DNA of 64,000 bases, from assembly GCF_028023675.1 (NCBI RefSeq), contig NZ_JAQIOZ010000005.1, positions 188,282-252,281 on the forward strand, in the 5' to 3' direction. Source of the stretch: Primorskyibacter aestuariivivens. GTDB lineage: Bacteria > Pseudomonadota > Alphaproteobacteria > Rhodobacterales > Rhodobacteraceae. Positions within the stretch are counted from its first letter, which is position 1. Every line of letters starts with the position of its first letter. Shown piece by piece: positions 1 to 8,585 of this stretch. A model generated the notes under the pieces. The model was not told the origin of the DNA. It saw nothing but the letters and a program-made list of their open reading frames with translations, and did not search any database. Both the position numbers and the translations under genes were made by a program.

Positions 1-705
1 GATCGTGACGTTCTGGCCGAGGAAATAGGTCCCTTCCGACACCAGAACGCGCCGCCCGTTCGCCGCGCTGTCCGCCGCCTCAAAGGCGGCGGAATCGTCC
101 GTCACCCCATCGCCCACAGCGCCATAGTCGCGCACATCCACCCAGGACATCATGTCCCGATGAAACACATGGGTCACATCCTCGACGACCAGATCATCAA
201 TCCGGACAATGCCGCCATTGGCCCCTGTCAGGTCCAGACCCAGATGCGCAAAAACCGGGTCGGTGCCCCATTGCAGGTCCACGCCGCTCCGCGCGCCGGG
301 ACCAAAAATGGCTGACACCTCCACGACAGACCCATAGCTGGTCAGCGCCACCGACTGTGCCTGCTGGGTCAGCCCGCTCACAACCGCGCCATTGCCTTGC
401 GCCGGATACCCCGCAATACGCACCGATGGAAGGTTGCCGCTGATCGCCTTGACCCGCGCCGTTACGCGCAGATAGGTCCCGGGCAACCACGGGGTTTCGC
501 CCATGTAACGCAACTTTTGCACCGATTGAGATTTCTGCAATTCCAGACAACCGCCGAAATCCTGGTCGGCTGGCACGAAGGCCGCGTTCACCGCCCCGTC
601 ATAAGTATCGTCACCCGGCCGGCCATTCTGGCTCGACCAGACATCCAGCCCATCCGCAAATGGCGTCGGCATGAACACCACGCCATCGGTAATTGCCTTG
701 TTCAT
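1..705 (-). CDS. Beta-helix (pectate-lyase-3 / GH28-related) protein, 3' end outside window
   Basis: The frame is open from ATG 705 to base 1, giving 235 codons without a stop, so the C-terminal part is missing at the window edge. Near the visible end is VRDYGAVGDGVTDDSAAF, the entry motif of the Pectate_lyase_3 domain that starts a right-handed parallel beta-helix. Residues 1 to about 185 form a separate N-terminal region that looks beta-rich. I see no signal peptide. An AAAGGGA ribosome-binding sequence lies just upstream of ATG 705; an in-frame ATG at 723 is less well placed. Proteins of this type bind or cut polysaccharide, or act as phage-tail-like or surface proteins. The family is clear; the substrate cannot be inferred. 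Confidence 0.72.
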   Translation of the reverse strand, partial: MNKAITDGVVFMPTPFADGLDVWSSQNGRPGDDTYDGAVNAAFVPADQDFGGCLELQKSQSVQKLRYMGETPWLPGTYLRVTARVKAISGNLPSVRIAGYPAQGNGAVVSGLTQQAQSVALTSYGSVVEVSAIFGPGARSGVDLQWGTDPVFAHLGLDLTGANGGIVRIDDLVVEDVTHVFHRDMMSWVDVRDYGAVGDGVTDDSAAFEAADSAANGRRVLVSEGTYFLGQNVTI

Positions 706-865
706 GAAGGTCCCTTTCCACATCGCTGACCCCCACGCGCTGCATGCGGCGCAGACGGCCTGTCGTCGTCAACTCACGAGAAAGCGGGATCAGCCCGCCG
801 ACGGAAAAGAGGTATCAACAAAGGGTTAAGCGGCGCTGAGACGACCGTACGGTGCACAGGCGTAG

Positions 866-885
866 GGTGGGCAATTCTGCCCACC
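866..885. repeat. REP-like palindrome, copy 1
   Basis: GGTGGGCA and TGCCCACC form a perfect 8-bp stem around an ATTC loop, within CGTAGGGTGGGCAATTCTGC and followed by CCACCGGCCCCTCAC. A degenerate copy with the same flanks is at 20353-20370. Both lie just outside genes, as dispersed REP-type palindromes do. It could also end transcription of the DUF4864 gene. Confidence 0.5.
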
Positions 886-895
886 GGCCCCTCAC

Positions 896-1312
896 CTAGA
901 CCGACACATCCGGCTTCGGCAAAATCTGCACACCGCTGATCTGCCAGCCGTTCTCCGTCTGGCTCATACGGTAATCCAGCCAATGCGCTTGCCCCGATTG
1001 GTCAATGATCTCAACACGCTGAAACAGACCTCCCGGGAAACGGCGCAGTTCCAGAAACCGCACATCGCCGGGTCGCCAGACCATGGGATAGCCATTTTCG
1101 ACCATGCGGCCAAAGTTGTCGGCCGTGCCGAATATGCCTTTGATATTGGGCGCGGCAAATGTAAATGCGGTGCTCACATCATCGGCCAGAAAGGCATCCA
1201 GCTGGCCCTGGATCACGCTCTGGATGTCCTTGTTTTCGGGCTGGACCTCCTGCGCCATCGCCGTCGCGGCAAATGCCAGGGTTATGACCAGTCCACTCAA
1301 GAAATGGCGCAT
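896..1312 (-). CDS. DUF4864-type exported protein
   Basis: Encodes 138 residues. An N-terminal signal peptide (MRHFLSGLVITLAFAATAMA) precedes a domain of about 115 residues with the SNTF2-like pattern of DUF4864: an early I-x-x-Q-x-x-AF segment, an aromatic central part and a final W-x-I-x-GV-x-I strand. Function is unknown; the fold suggests a small ligand-binding or periplasmic accessory protein. ATG 1312 is chosen because AAAGG lies 8 nt upstream; an in-frame GTG at 1321 would add three residues. It is downstream of lysK on the same strand but separated by a strong hairpin, so probably has its own promoter. Confidence 0.75.
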   Translation of the reverse strand: MRHFLSGLVITLAFAATAMAQEVQPENKDIQSVIQGQLDAFLADDVSTAFTFAAPNIKGIFGTADNFGRMVENGYPMVWRPGDVRFLELRRFPGGLFQRVEIIDQSGQAHWLDYRMSQTENGWQISGVQILPKPDVSV

Positions 1313-1378
1313 GACAACCACCTTTGCAAAAAAGCTGACGGATATGAGGTAGCCCGCGGCCCCGTCCCGTCAAACAAA

Positions 1379-1410
1379 GGGGGCCGCCGCGTTTTGCGCG
1401 ACGGCCCCCA
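1379..1410 (-). terminator. Terminator hairpin after lysK
   Basis: GGGGGCCGCCGCG and CGCGACGGCCCCC form a 13-bp stem with one mismatch and a TTTTG loop. Read on the minus strand it follows the lysK stop and is trailed by CTTTGTTTG, an interrupted T-run. Confidence 0.7.
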
Positions 1411-1437
1411 TTATCCGTTACTGACGTCCCTCGGGGG

Positions 1438-3087
1438 TCACCCTACAGAAAGCTCTCCCGCCAACGCCTTTTCGATCAAGGCGCAGGTTTCCGCGACGCC
1501 GTAAAGCGCCACGAAACCGCCAAAACGGGGACCTTGCGACGCACCCAAAAGCACCTCGTAAATCGCGGTGAACCAATCGCGCAGCGGCTCAAACCCGTGA
1601 ACCTTGCCCACCGCAAAAACGATGCTTTGCAGGAACTCTTCGTCACCGTAATCCACTTCGGGCAGCGGATCCTCATTGCCGACCAGCGCATTCTTGCGTG
1701 CGATCAGATCAAGCGCGAATTCGGCATCCTTCAACGCCTTGCCCAGATCCTCCAGCGCCGCGCGCTCCTGATCCGTGGGCGCGCGGAACGTCTTGGTCGG
1801 TTTCACGAAATCCTGGAAATAGCGCACCGCATGTTCCGCCGCCGCGTCCATGCCGGGATGGGTCTCGGCCGTGGCATCCGGCGCGTATTTGTTGATGAAC
1901 CCCCACAGCACCGCCTTGTCCTCGGCGCTGGACGCGCTGGCGAGGTTCAGGAGCATCGAGAAGGTCACAACCATATCCGATACCGGAACATCGCCATTGT
2001 GGATATGGAACACCGGGTTGTTGACCCGTCCCGCCGCGTCCTGCCCCTCATAGGCGCGCAGCTGCTGGTGGTATTCATCCACCGCACGCGGGATCACGTC
2101 GAAGAACAGCCGCTTGGCGGTTTTCGGCTTTTGATACATGAAATAGCTCAGACTCTCGGTCGAGGCATAGGTCAGCCATTCGTCGATCGAGATACCATTG
2201 CCCGACGACTTGGAAATTTTCTGCCCCTTGTCATCAAGGAACAGCTCATAGCTGAAATGGTTCGGCGGGCGTTCCCCCAGCGTCCGGCAGATCGCGTCAT
2301 AGATCTTCTCGTTGGTGGCATGTTCCTTGCCATACATCTCGAAATCCACGCCCAGCGCCGCCCAGCGCGCGCCGAAATCCGGCTTCCATTGCAGTTTCAC
2401 ATTGCCGCCCGTAACCGGCAGCGTCCATTCGCGGCCGTCCTCGTCGTCAAAGGTGATCTCGCCCTTCACCCCATCCACATGCTTCATCGGCACATAGAGC
2501 ACCCGGCCCGTTTCGGGATGCAGCGGCAGGAAGATCGAATAGCTCTGCTGACGCTCTTCGCGCAAAGATTTCAGCATGATCTTCATGAGATCATCGTATT
2601 TCTCCGCGCAGCGCAGCAGGATCTCGTCAAACTGCCCGGAGCGATAGAATTCACGCGCCGAATAAAACTCGTATTCGAACCCGAATGTATCGAGGAACCG
2701 GCGCAGCATGGCGTTGTTGTGATGGCCAAAGCTCTCATGGGTGCCAAACGGGTCAGGCACGGATGTCAGCGGCTTCTGCAGATGCTTGGCCAATTCTTCC
2801 TGGTTCGGCACATTGCCCGGCACCTTGCGCATCCCGTCCAGATCGTCCGAGAAACAGATCAGCTTGGTCGGAATATCTGAGATCACCTCAAACGCGCGGC
2901 GGATCATCGTGGTGCGCAAGACCTCGCCGAATGTCCCGATATGTGGCAGGCCCGACGGGCCATACCCCGTCTCGAACAACACATACCCCTTTTCCGGCGG
3001 TGCCTTTTCATAGCGTTTGAGCAGCCGGCGCGCTTCTTCAAAAGGCCAGGCTTTCGAGCTCATTGCGGCGTCGCGCAGATCAGACAT
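1438..3087 (-). CDS. lysK: Lysine--tRNA ligase, class I
   Basis: Charges tRNA-Lys with lysine. This is the class I (archaeal-type) LysRS that alphaproteobacteria use instead of class II LysS. At 549 residues it has the class I signatures: an HIGH-type motif in [14 protein letters not shown] near residue 50 and a KMSKS-type motif KISKSSGNG near residue 290, followed by an alpha-helical anticodon-binding part. The reading frame runs upstream to 3210, but ATG 3087 has GGAG 7-8 nt upstream and begins MSDLRDAAM, as expected; the extra 41 residues overlap the divergent intergenic region. The gene is monocistronic, with a divergent TerB gene upstream and a hairpin terminator downstream. Confidence 0.95.
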   Translation of the reverse strand: MSDLRDAAMSSKAWPFEEARRLLKRYEKAPPEKGYVLFETGYGPSGLPHIGTFGEVLRTTMIRRAFEVISDIPTKLICFSDDLDGMRKVPGNVPNQEELAKHLQKPLTSVPDPFGTHESFGHHNNAMLRRFLDTFGFEYEFYSAREFYRSGQFDEILLRCAEKYDDLMKIMLKSLREERQQSYSIFLPLHPETGRVLYVPMKHVDGVKGEITFDDEDGREWTLPVTGGNVKLQWKPDFGARWAALGVDFEMYGKEHATNEKIYDAICRTLGERPPNHFSYELFLDDKGQKISKSSGNGISIDEWLTYASTESLSYFMYQKPKTAKRLFFDVIPRAVDEYHQQLRAYEGQDAAGRVNNPVFHIHNGDVPVSDMVVTFSMLLNLASASSAEDKAVLWGFINKYAPDATAETHPGMDAAAEHAVRYFQDFVKPTKTFRAPTDQERAALEDLGKALKDAEFALDLIARKNALVGNEDPLPEVDYGDEEFLQSIVFAVGKVHGFEPLRDWFTAIYEVLLGASQGPRFGGFVALYGVAETCALIEKALAGELSVG

Positions 3088-3189
3088 GTGTATTCTCCGA
3101 GTTTCCGCACGCCCCATGCGCGCGAACCCGCTCTCCCTATTGCGGGCGGGGCGCGGGGTCAATATTCTGCACTGCAACAGGAGACCCCC

Positions 3190-3615
3190 ATGAACCAAGA
3201 AATCCCCCATTCACTCAGCCCGCAGGACTGTCTTGTCGGCCTGATGATTGCCGTGTCCGCCTCGGATGAAAACCTGCGCACCGCCGAACTCGTCAAGATC
3301 GAAAGCGCGGTGAACAACCTGCCGGTTTTCGCGGATTACGACATCGACCGCATGAACGTGATCGCGCAAACCGTGTTTGACCTGTTCGAACAAGAGGATG
3401 GGCTGGACGCATTGTTCGGGCTGATCCGCGACAACCTGCCGGAACGTTTGTTCGAGACCGCCTATGCGCTGTCCTGCGATGTGGCCGTGGCGGATGGCAA
3501 ACTGCGCGAGGCAGAACTGCGCCTGCTGGAAGAGATTCGCTATGAGCTGAATATCGACCGGCTTCATGCCGCCGCCATCGAACGCAGCGCCCGCGCCCGT
3601 CATATGCCCGCCTGA
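3190..3615 (+). CDS. TerB-family (tellurite-resistance-like) protein
   Basis: Encodes 141 residues, all helical by composition, without a signal peptide. It shows the TerB/TerB-like layout: two related helical halves each carrying a D/E-rich turn ([14 protein letters not shown], then [17 protein letters not shown]), the acidic positions that bind metal in TerB. CAGGAGAC precedes ATG 3190. Stand-alone TerB proteins of this size are common in Rhodobacterales; no other ter gene is nearby, so a role in tellurite resistance should not be assumed. Divergent from lysK. Confidence 0.8.
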   Translation: MNQEIPHSLSPQDCLVGLMIAVSASDENLRTAELVKIESAVNNLPVFADYDIDRMNVIAQTVFDLFEQEDGLDALFGLIRDNLPERLFETAYALSCDVAVADGKLREAELRLLEEIRYELNIDRLHAAAIERSARARHMPA

Positions 3616-3620
3616 ACCGT

Positions 3621-3644
3621 ATTTTCGCTCAATTCGGCGAAAAT
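3621..3644. terminator. AT-rich stem-loop after the TerB gene
   Basis: ATTTTCGC (3621-3628) pairs perfectly with GCGAAAAT (3637-3644) across an 8-nt loop, 6 nt after the TerB stop. No T-run follows, so termination is only a guess. Confidence 0.35.
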
Positions 3645-3757
3645 CCAACGTGAAAAACCCTTTGCGGTCAGGATTCCCTTACTCTCGGGTAAGCGGAATT
3701 CTGCTAGAGTGAACGCGCAGGCTATTCTGCCTGTGCTTTCTGCCCGGAGGATTTCAC

Positions 3758-4186
3758 ATGACGCGTTATGTCTTCACCCTTCTCGCAGCACTTGTTCTGT
3801 TTTCGCTGCCCGTGATTGGATCTGCCGCACCGCTCGTGGCCAAGATCGACATTTCGTCCCAGACCATGACCGTTTACGAAAACGGCAAACCCACCTATCA
3901 GTGGGCCGTCTCCACCGCCCGCCGGGGCAAGGTGACACCGCGTGGCACCTGGACAGCCAAGTGGCTGTCACGGCACCATAAATCCAGCCGCTACAACAAT
4001 GCGCCCATGCCGTTTTCGATCTTTTTCAACGGGCATTACGCCATCCACGGCACCAACCAGGTCAGCCGCCTTGGCAGTCCTGCCTCTGCCGGTTGCGTCC
4101 GCTTGCATCCTGATCACGCCGCGATCCTGTTCGCCAAGACAAAACAGGTCGGGCTGGATAACATGAAGGTCGTCATTCACAACTGA
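3758..4186 (+). CDS. L,D-transpeptidase (YkuD), short exported form
   Basis: Encodes 142 residues: a signal peptide ending near SAA (residue 24) and one YkuD domain that fills the rest. The catalytic signature HGTNQVSRLGSPASAGCVRL (about residues 99-118) contains the active-site Cys in SAGCVRL and the conserved His upstream. Such enzymes make 3-3 cross-links in peptidoglycan or attach proteins to it, in the periplasm. CGGAGG lies 7 nt before ATG 3758. It is convergent with dacB, also a peptidoglycan enzyme, and a second YkuD protein is encoded at 15904. Confidence 0.9.
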   Translation: MTRYVFTLLAALVLFSLPVIGSAAPLVAKIDISSQTMTVYENGKPTYQWAVSTARRGKVTPRGTWTAKWLSRHHKSSRYNNAPMPFSIFFNGHYAIHGTNQVSRLGSPASAGCVRLHPDHAAILFAKTKQVGLDNMKVVIHN

Positions 4187-4198
4187 CGCGTTACACGC

Positions 4199-5701
4199 TC
4201 AGGAATTGGCAAAAACCCGCCCCCAGCGTTGCAGCAACCTTTGCTGCAACAATTTCGAGCGGCGGTTCCACTCCCGCCCGCCTTCGGGACGTTCACGTTG
4301 CGCCCGCGTCAATGCGGATCGTCGCGGAATGTCTGCGGTGAAAATCGCAAACGCCATCTCGCGCCCATCCTCCGCGGTGCAGTAGCCCGCCAGGGACGAT
4401 ACAAAATTCAACGTCCCCGTCTTGGCGTCCACTTTGACCGGATGATTGGGGATTTTGCGGCGGTCTTCATCGCGTATCGGTATCTCTTTGAGCAAGCTCC
4501 GGATCGGCCCGGCCCCGCGCGCCGCCTTGAGCGCCAGCACCATATCGCGCGCCGAGATCCGGGATTTGTCGCCCAGACCCGAGTGATCGACAAACCGCGT
4601 CCCGACGTCCAGCCCATAGGACTTTTGCGCCCATTGGCTCATCTCCCGCGCTGACGCAACGATATCGCTCACCCGGCCCGTGCGTTTTCGGGTTGCCGCC
4701 ATACCCACCACTTCGGCGGTAAGATTGGTGGAATATTTGAGCATCCCCCTGAGAATTTCGCTAAGCGGTTCGCTCCTGACCTGCGCGATCGCCGCCCCAC
4801 CCGGCGCGGACCTGGCCACTTTCGCGGTTTTGAGCGTTATGCCATGCGACCGCGCAAAGGTCTGGAACACTTCGCCGGCATAGATTTCCGGCTTGCGCAC
4901 CGGCAGCCATCGCGCCCCGCCATTGCCTAAGGCACCACGCGCCACGGTCCAGTTGTCGCGCCCGCCCGCGTCGGCATAGGTATAGACCGGGATGTCGCGG
5001 TTCTGGACCGATATGCGGGCAAAGCGCACATCGGGTCGGTATTTCTCGCTGCGCGCATCCATGCTGACCGTGTACGAACTGCCGGATTTGCGCCATTCGA
5101 AATGCACACGATTATAGTTCAGGTTCAAACCCGACACCGCCGGGTTATAGCCCACGTGATCGGGCTGTTCCGGGTCGATCCCGCGTGAGAACGGCAGGGC
5201 GCCGCCCCAGACAAGGAAATCGCCGCGCACCTCGCGCACACCAGCGCGTTTCAGCGCGGCGGCCAGATCGGCCAGCATATTCGTGTCCAACGTCGGGTCA
5301 CCACCCCCAGCAAGGATCAGATCGCCCTGCAGGATACCATTGCTGATCGCGCCTTTGGCATGAAGCGAGGTGGCAAAACGGTATCCCGCGCCCAGCGCAT
5401 CAAGCGCATAAAGCGCCGTCATCGCCTTGGCCACACTGGCCGGAGGCAATCCCAGAGCGGCCTTGCCCTCTTCCAGCATACGACCTTCGCTCAAGTCCAT
5501 CACCGCATAGCCCACGTCACCCGAAAGCCCCGCCTTGCGGACCAGTTCATCCGCACTGGGAACAGGCTGAACAACCTTGCTCGCGCTGCCCGGTCTTGCG
5601 ACGGGCCGAAGCGATACATCCGGTGGGTTGGCGAAAGCCGGGCTCGCAATTGCGCCCAGCGCCGAGCCAAGAAAAAAACGTCTCGAAAATGATTTGGTCA
5701 T
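4199..5701 (-). CDS. dacB: D-alanyl-D-alanine carboxypeptidase/endopeptidase (PBP4 type)
   Basis: Peptidase family S13 enzyme of 500 residues that trims or cleaves peptidoglycan peptides in the periplasm. All three penicillin-binding motifs are visible: SVAK (SxxK, in PPASVAKAMTALYAL), STN (SxN, in YSTNLTAEVVG) and KTG (in DAKTGTLNFVSSL). The N-terminus SFSRRFFLGSALGAIASPAF is a twin-arginine-type signal, unusual for PBP4. ATG 5701 is chosen because it starts this signal; the frame continues upstream to 5884 without similarity to anything. Convergent with the YkuD gene, with only 12 nt between stops. Confidence 0.92.
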   Translation of the reverse strand: MTKSFSRRFFLGSALGAIASPAFANPPDVSLRPVARPGSASKVVQPVPSADELVRKAGLSGDVGYAVMDLSEGRMLEEGKAALGLPPASVAKAMTALYALDALGAGYRFATSLHAKGAISNGILQGDLILAGGGDPTLDTNMLADLAAALKRAGVREVRGDFLVWGGALPFSRGIDPEQPDHVGYNPAVSGLNLNYNRVHFEWRKSGSSYTVSMDARSEKYRPDVRFARISVQNRDIPVYTYADAGGRDNWTVARGALGNGGARWLPVRKPEIYAGEVFQTFARSHGITLKTAKVARSAPGGAAIAQVRSEPLSEILRGMLKYSTNLTAEVVGMAATRKRTGRVSDIVASAREMSQWAQKSYGLDVGTRFVDHSGLGDKSRISARDMVLALKAARGAGPIRSLLKEIPIRDEDRRKIPNHPVKVDAKTGTLNFVSSLAGYCTAEDGREMAFAIFTADIPRRSALTRAQRERPEGGREWNRRSKLLQQRLLQRWGRVFANS

Positions 5702-5895
5702 GGCGTGATTAAACCGCAGGTCTGGGTCCGGAACAAGCATCTCATATGCCTGAACAGGGGGAACATAACGCTGAATTGATCCTGTCTTGCATGGCTTTCT
5801 GACGGATTTACGACAGCGCTTTGCCAAGACCGGGTCAAATCCCGTTGATTCCATGGCATCTTGTCCCCACGCCTTTAAGGCCATAGGGGATCGGC

Positions 5896-6756
5896 ATGTG
5901 GAAAGCTGCGGCCATCATGTTCATCGCCATGTCGTTCATCCCCGCCGGGGACAGCGCAGGCAAGCTGCTGTCCTCTGTGCATGGGGCGTCCCCGATCTTC
6001 ATTGCCGCCTCGCGATTCCTGATCGGGGCATTGATCGTGCTGCCCTTTGTCCTGCGCGACGGGTGGCGCATCTATTCCGACTGGCGTCTCTGGTTGCGTG
6101 GCCTGATGCTGACCGGCGGGATCGTGTCGATTCAGGTTGCCTTGAAGACGGCACCACTGGCCGATGTCTTTGCCGCGTTTTTCATCGGCCCGGCCATTTC
6201 GACTGTCTTGGCAATCTTACTGCTGCGTGAACCGCTGGACCTGCGCCGCACGGTTCTGCTGGGACTTGGCTTTGGCGGCGTTCTCCTGGTGGTTCGCCCG
6301 GGGTTTGAGGCCGCGCCGGGGCTGGAATACGCGGTACTGGCCGGAACATTCTATGGCGCCTACCTGACCGCGTCCCGCTGGCTGGGTGGTGTGGTCGCGC
6401 CCCGAGTGCTGTTGTTTTCACAACTCGCGCTAAGCGCGGTGGTCACGGTACCGTTCGCCCTGCCCCATATCCCTGAAATGACGGCTGAGATCGCGTGGCT
6501 CACACTGGCCTCGGCCATCTGCTCGATGCTGGGCAACGGTCTTTTGATCCTCGCCTATCGCATCGAACTGGCCAGCCGGTTGGCCCCGCTGGTCTATTTC
6601 CAGCTTGTCGCGGCAACGGTGCTGGGCTGGATGATCTTTGGGGACCTGCCCGACATGCTGACCTGGGCCGGGCTGGCCATGATCCTGGGCAGCGGCATCG
6701 CCTCAGCGCTCCTCCGCCCCGGAAGACCAACCGCCCTGCGCGCGGATCGCGCTTGA
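5896..6756 (+). CDS. DMT-superfamily transporter (EamA)
   Basis: 286 residues with about ten hydrophobic segments arranged as two EamA repeats (first half ends near residue 145). The N-terminal segment with a charged residue (AGDSAGKLL) and the E-P pair at the end of the first repeat (LLLREPLD) are typical. Exports or imports small metabolites; substrate unknown. AGGGG lies 6 nt before ATG 5896. Its 3' end overlaps the convergent nadD by 54 nt. Another DMT protein is encoded at 48094, not closely similar by eye. Confidence 0.85.
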   Translation: MWKAAAIMFIAMSFIPAGDSAGKLLSSVHGASPIFIAASRFLIGALIVLPFVLRDGWRIYSDWRLWLRGLMLTGGIVSIQVALKTAPLADVFAAFFIGPAISTVLAILLLREPLDLRRTVLLGLGFGGVLLVVRPGFEAAPGLEYAVLAGTFYGAYLTASRWLGGVVAPRVLLFSQLALSAVVTVPFALPHIPEMTAEIAWLTLASAICSMLGNGLLILAYRIELASRLAPLVYFQLVAATVLGWMIFGDLPDMLTWAGLAMILGSGIASALLRPGRPTALRADRA

Positions 6757-7302
6757 ACTGTCGTCGCGCATCGCCACGTTGACAAAGCACCAGGCGGGTG
6801 CCTCCGCACCGGCCAGTTCATGCGACCGCTTGCCCTTGATCCGCGCCGCGCGGTACATGCGCGCGGCCCTCGAATTGCGCGCGCGAATGCGATCGCCGGG
6901 ACGGGCCAGCACGCCGACCGGCACGGTCTCCATGATCCAGCGCCAATCCTGCCACTGCGGAAATTGCACCAGATTGTCTGCCCCCATGAGCCAGACGAAC
7001 CGCGCCTGCGGATAGGTTTTCATCAGCGCCCTGATGGTCTGTGCGGTATACCGCGTGCCTGCGCGTGCCTCGAAATCGCTGATCTCCACCCGTGGATGAT
7101 CCATGATCGCCCGCGCCGCCGCGATCCGCTCGGCCATCGGCGCGGGGCCGTTTTCCTTGAGAGGATTGCCGGGGCTGACCAGCCACCAAACCCGGTCCAG
7201 CCCAAAGCGTTTGAGCGCCTCGCGGGTGATATGCACATGGCCCTCATGCGGCGGATCAAACGAGCCGCCCAGCAGGCCGATCACCTGTCCCCGATACGCC
7301 AT
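6703..7302 (-). CDS. nadD: Nicotinate-nucleotide adenylyltransferase
   Basis: Makes nicotinate adenine dinucleotide from NaMN and ATP, the penultimate step of NAD synthesis; nadE for the last step is at 33374. The 199-residue protein starts with [17 protein letters not shown], containing the (H/T)xGH nucleotidyl-transfer motif as HEGH, and has [12 protein letters not shown], the NadD substrate-binding stretch. The C-terminal ISTTxxR-type motif appears as [14 protein letters not shown] 7302 has GGAG 5 nt upstream; in-frame GTG 7320 is an alternative. In many alphaproteobacteria nadD sits next to proA and rsfS; neither is here. Confidence 0.93.
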   Translation of the reverse strand: MAYRGQVIGLLGGSFDPPHEGHVHITREALKRFGLDRVWWLVSPGNPLKENGPAPMAERIAAARAIMDHPRVEISDFEARAGTRYTAQTIRALMKTYPQARFVWLMGADNLVQFPQWQDWRWIMETVPVGVLARPGDRIRARNSRAARMYRAARIKGKRSHELAGAEAPAWCFVNVAMRDDSSSAIRAQGGWSSGAEER

Positions 7303-7384
7303 GCCTGCTCCCATCACCAAGCCCCTGCCAAACCCAAGGCATATCAGGGCTTTGGCCGGGACTTGTCAATCGGGGCGGCCCGTC

Positions 7385-8281
7385 TCAGGGCAGCACTGCG
7401 ATGACCGGCTTGTGATCGGATTGTGGCACCGACACGTCATAGCGCTCCGGCACTCTGGGCACTGCCGCCCCTGCGCTGTCGAATACGTAGTCGCCGGGCC
7501 GACACCAGGGCTCCAGCCCGCTGCAGTTCCACGGGATCACGGTCGAACAGCAGCTCGTCGGCGCATCGCGCACCCCGGCCTCCGTCCCGATCCCCGCATC
7601 GCCAAAGGGCCGCCAGGTCACCGGCCCGGTCCCGGTCCGGCGATAGGAGGCCTCGTTGAAATCCCCGGTCAAGATGATCCGTGAGCGGCTGACAAAGGCG
7701 GAGACTTCGGCATAGTCCGGCGCATCCAGCACCCGCAGCGCATCGTCAATCGCCTGTTCCAGCCGGGTCAGGCTACAGCCACCGTGACAATTATGGATAT
7801 TCACAAAGGTATAGGCCCCGCCCTCCTGATCGGTGAACAGGTTCACCATGATCGGCCGCCCGCGCCCGATATCGCCATTGATCGACCTGAAGCGATGGGT
7901 AAACCGCTCGGGATCGTAAAAGATCACCATCTCCTCATGCCCCGAAGGCGGCCGGGTAATGGCCTGCATCCGGCCAATCGTCTCTGGCGCGAGAAACCGG
8001 AAGTCTTGCCAGTTGCTGGCTTCCTGCATGCCGATGAAATCGTAGCGCTCCGCATAGCCGTCAATCGCGCGGCCCATCGCCTGCGAACAACTGGTCACCG
8101 AACGCGCCGCGCCGCCGTCATTCACCGTCGTATCGCGGCACTGCCCACCCAGCCCCGCGCGTCCCGGTGACATGCATTGCCAGCACACATTATAGCTCAT
8201 CACGGTCAGCGGCTCCTGGGCGATGACACCGCCGCCGGTGAAGGCCAGAAAAATGGCGGATAGTATGGTTATGATGCGCAT
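7385..8281 (-). CDS. Secreted endonuclease/exonuclease/phosphatase (EEP) family protein
   Basis: 298 residues with a signal peptide (cleavage likely after GGGVIA) and an EEP fold. Metal and catalytic positions are visible: SYNV near the start, GMQEAS, NIHNCHGG, TGDFNEAS and the final SDHKPVIA. Family members hydrolyse DNA, phosphoinositides or sphingomyelin; which applies here cannot be told. The protein is unusually Cys-rich (CWQC, CSQ, CHGGC, SCCS, CSG, WC), so disulfides are likely and fit an extracytoplasmic location. ATG 8281 is chosen for the signal peptide. Divergent from the retron-like unit; I see no functional link because this protein is exported. Confidence 0.82.
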   Translation of the reverse strand: MRIITILSAIFLAFTGGGVIAQEPLTVMSYNVCWQCMSPGRAGLGGQCRDTTVNDGGAARSVTSCSQAMGRAIDGYAERYDFIGMQEASNWQDFRFLAPETIGRMQAITRPPSGHEEMVIFYDPERFTHRFRSINGDIGRGRPIMVNLFTDQEGGAYTFVNIHNCHGGCSLTRLEQAIDDALRVLDAPDYAEVSAFVSRSRIILTGDFNEASYRRTGTGPVTWRPFGDAGIGTEAGVRDAPTSCCSTVIPWNCSGLEPWCRPGDYVFDSAGAAVPRVPERYDVSVPQSDHKPVIAVLP

Positions 8282-8388
8282 GGCGTTGCTTCCCGATCTG
8301 CGCCGCAGAACGCGCGACCCCACCCAGCCTGACAGACATGCCTGCCCCCGACTGTGAGCCAGCGCATAGGTATTGGTGCAATTCCCGG

Positions 8389-8417
8389 TTGACGCCCAGC
8401 CGCGCCACCCGTTCAAT
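8389..8417 (+). promoter_or_regulatory. Sigma70-like promoter for the retron-like RNA
   Basis: TTGACG (8389-8394) and TTCAAT (8412-8417) are separated by exactly 17 nt and match 5 and 4 of 6 consensus bases. The predicted transcript start, about 8424-8426, coincides with the first base of the long inverted repeat at 8426. This is a manual match only. Confidence 0.5.
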
Positions 8418-8425
8418 GCGCACAA

Positions 8426-8582
8426 GGGACGGGCCGCCGTTCAAGCATCGCGGGCGACCGCATATACCCTGGGGCTTCCCCTCGGTCAGATAAGAACAGC
8501 ACCATTCGGCGCACGACCGTCACTGGGCCTTGCCCAGGCACGGTCGCGCAGAGCAGAGTTCGGTTGAAAGGCGACCCGCCCC
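8426..8582 (+). ncRNA. Candidate retron msr-msd RNA
   Basis: Lies in the 304-nt gene-free stretch 8282-8585. Segment 8426-8444 can pair with 8564-8582 at 16 of 19 positions with three isolated mismatches, as the a1/a2 repeats of a retron RNA do. The 3' repeat ends 3 nt before the reverse-transcriptase ATG. Inside are two hairpins: 8456-8487 (GACCG...CGGTC outside, GGGG-CTT-CCCC inside) and 8514-8546 (CGACCGT...ACGGTCG outside, CTGGGC-CTT-GCCCAG inside). Directly after the 5' repeat comes GCATCG, so G8445 in an AAGC context is where a retron branching guanosine would be. The AAAGG that could serve as ribosome-binding site for the RT is inside the 3' repeat. Folding was done by eye in GC-rich DNA. 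Confidence 0.6.
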
Positions 8583-8585
8583 CCA

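Noticed and set aside
1534-2880. 448-codon plus-strand ORF
   Set aside because: It lies entirely antisense to lysK, which has full synthetase motifs; long antisense frames are common in high-GC coding DNA.
7385-8281. EEP-family protein as the retron effector
   Set aside because: It is on the opposite strand, divergently oriented, and has a signal peptide and many Cys, so it works outside the cytoplasm.
8514-8546. Hairpin as an intrinsic terminator
   Set aside because: No T-run on either strand and no gene ends nearby; it fits better as part of the structured RNA.
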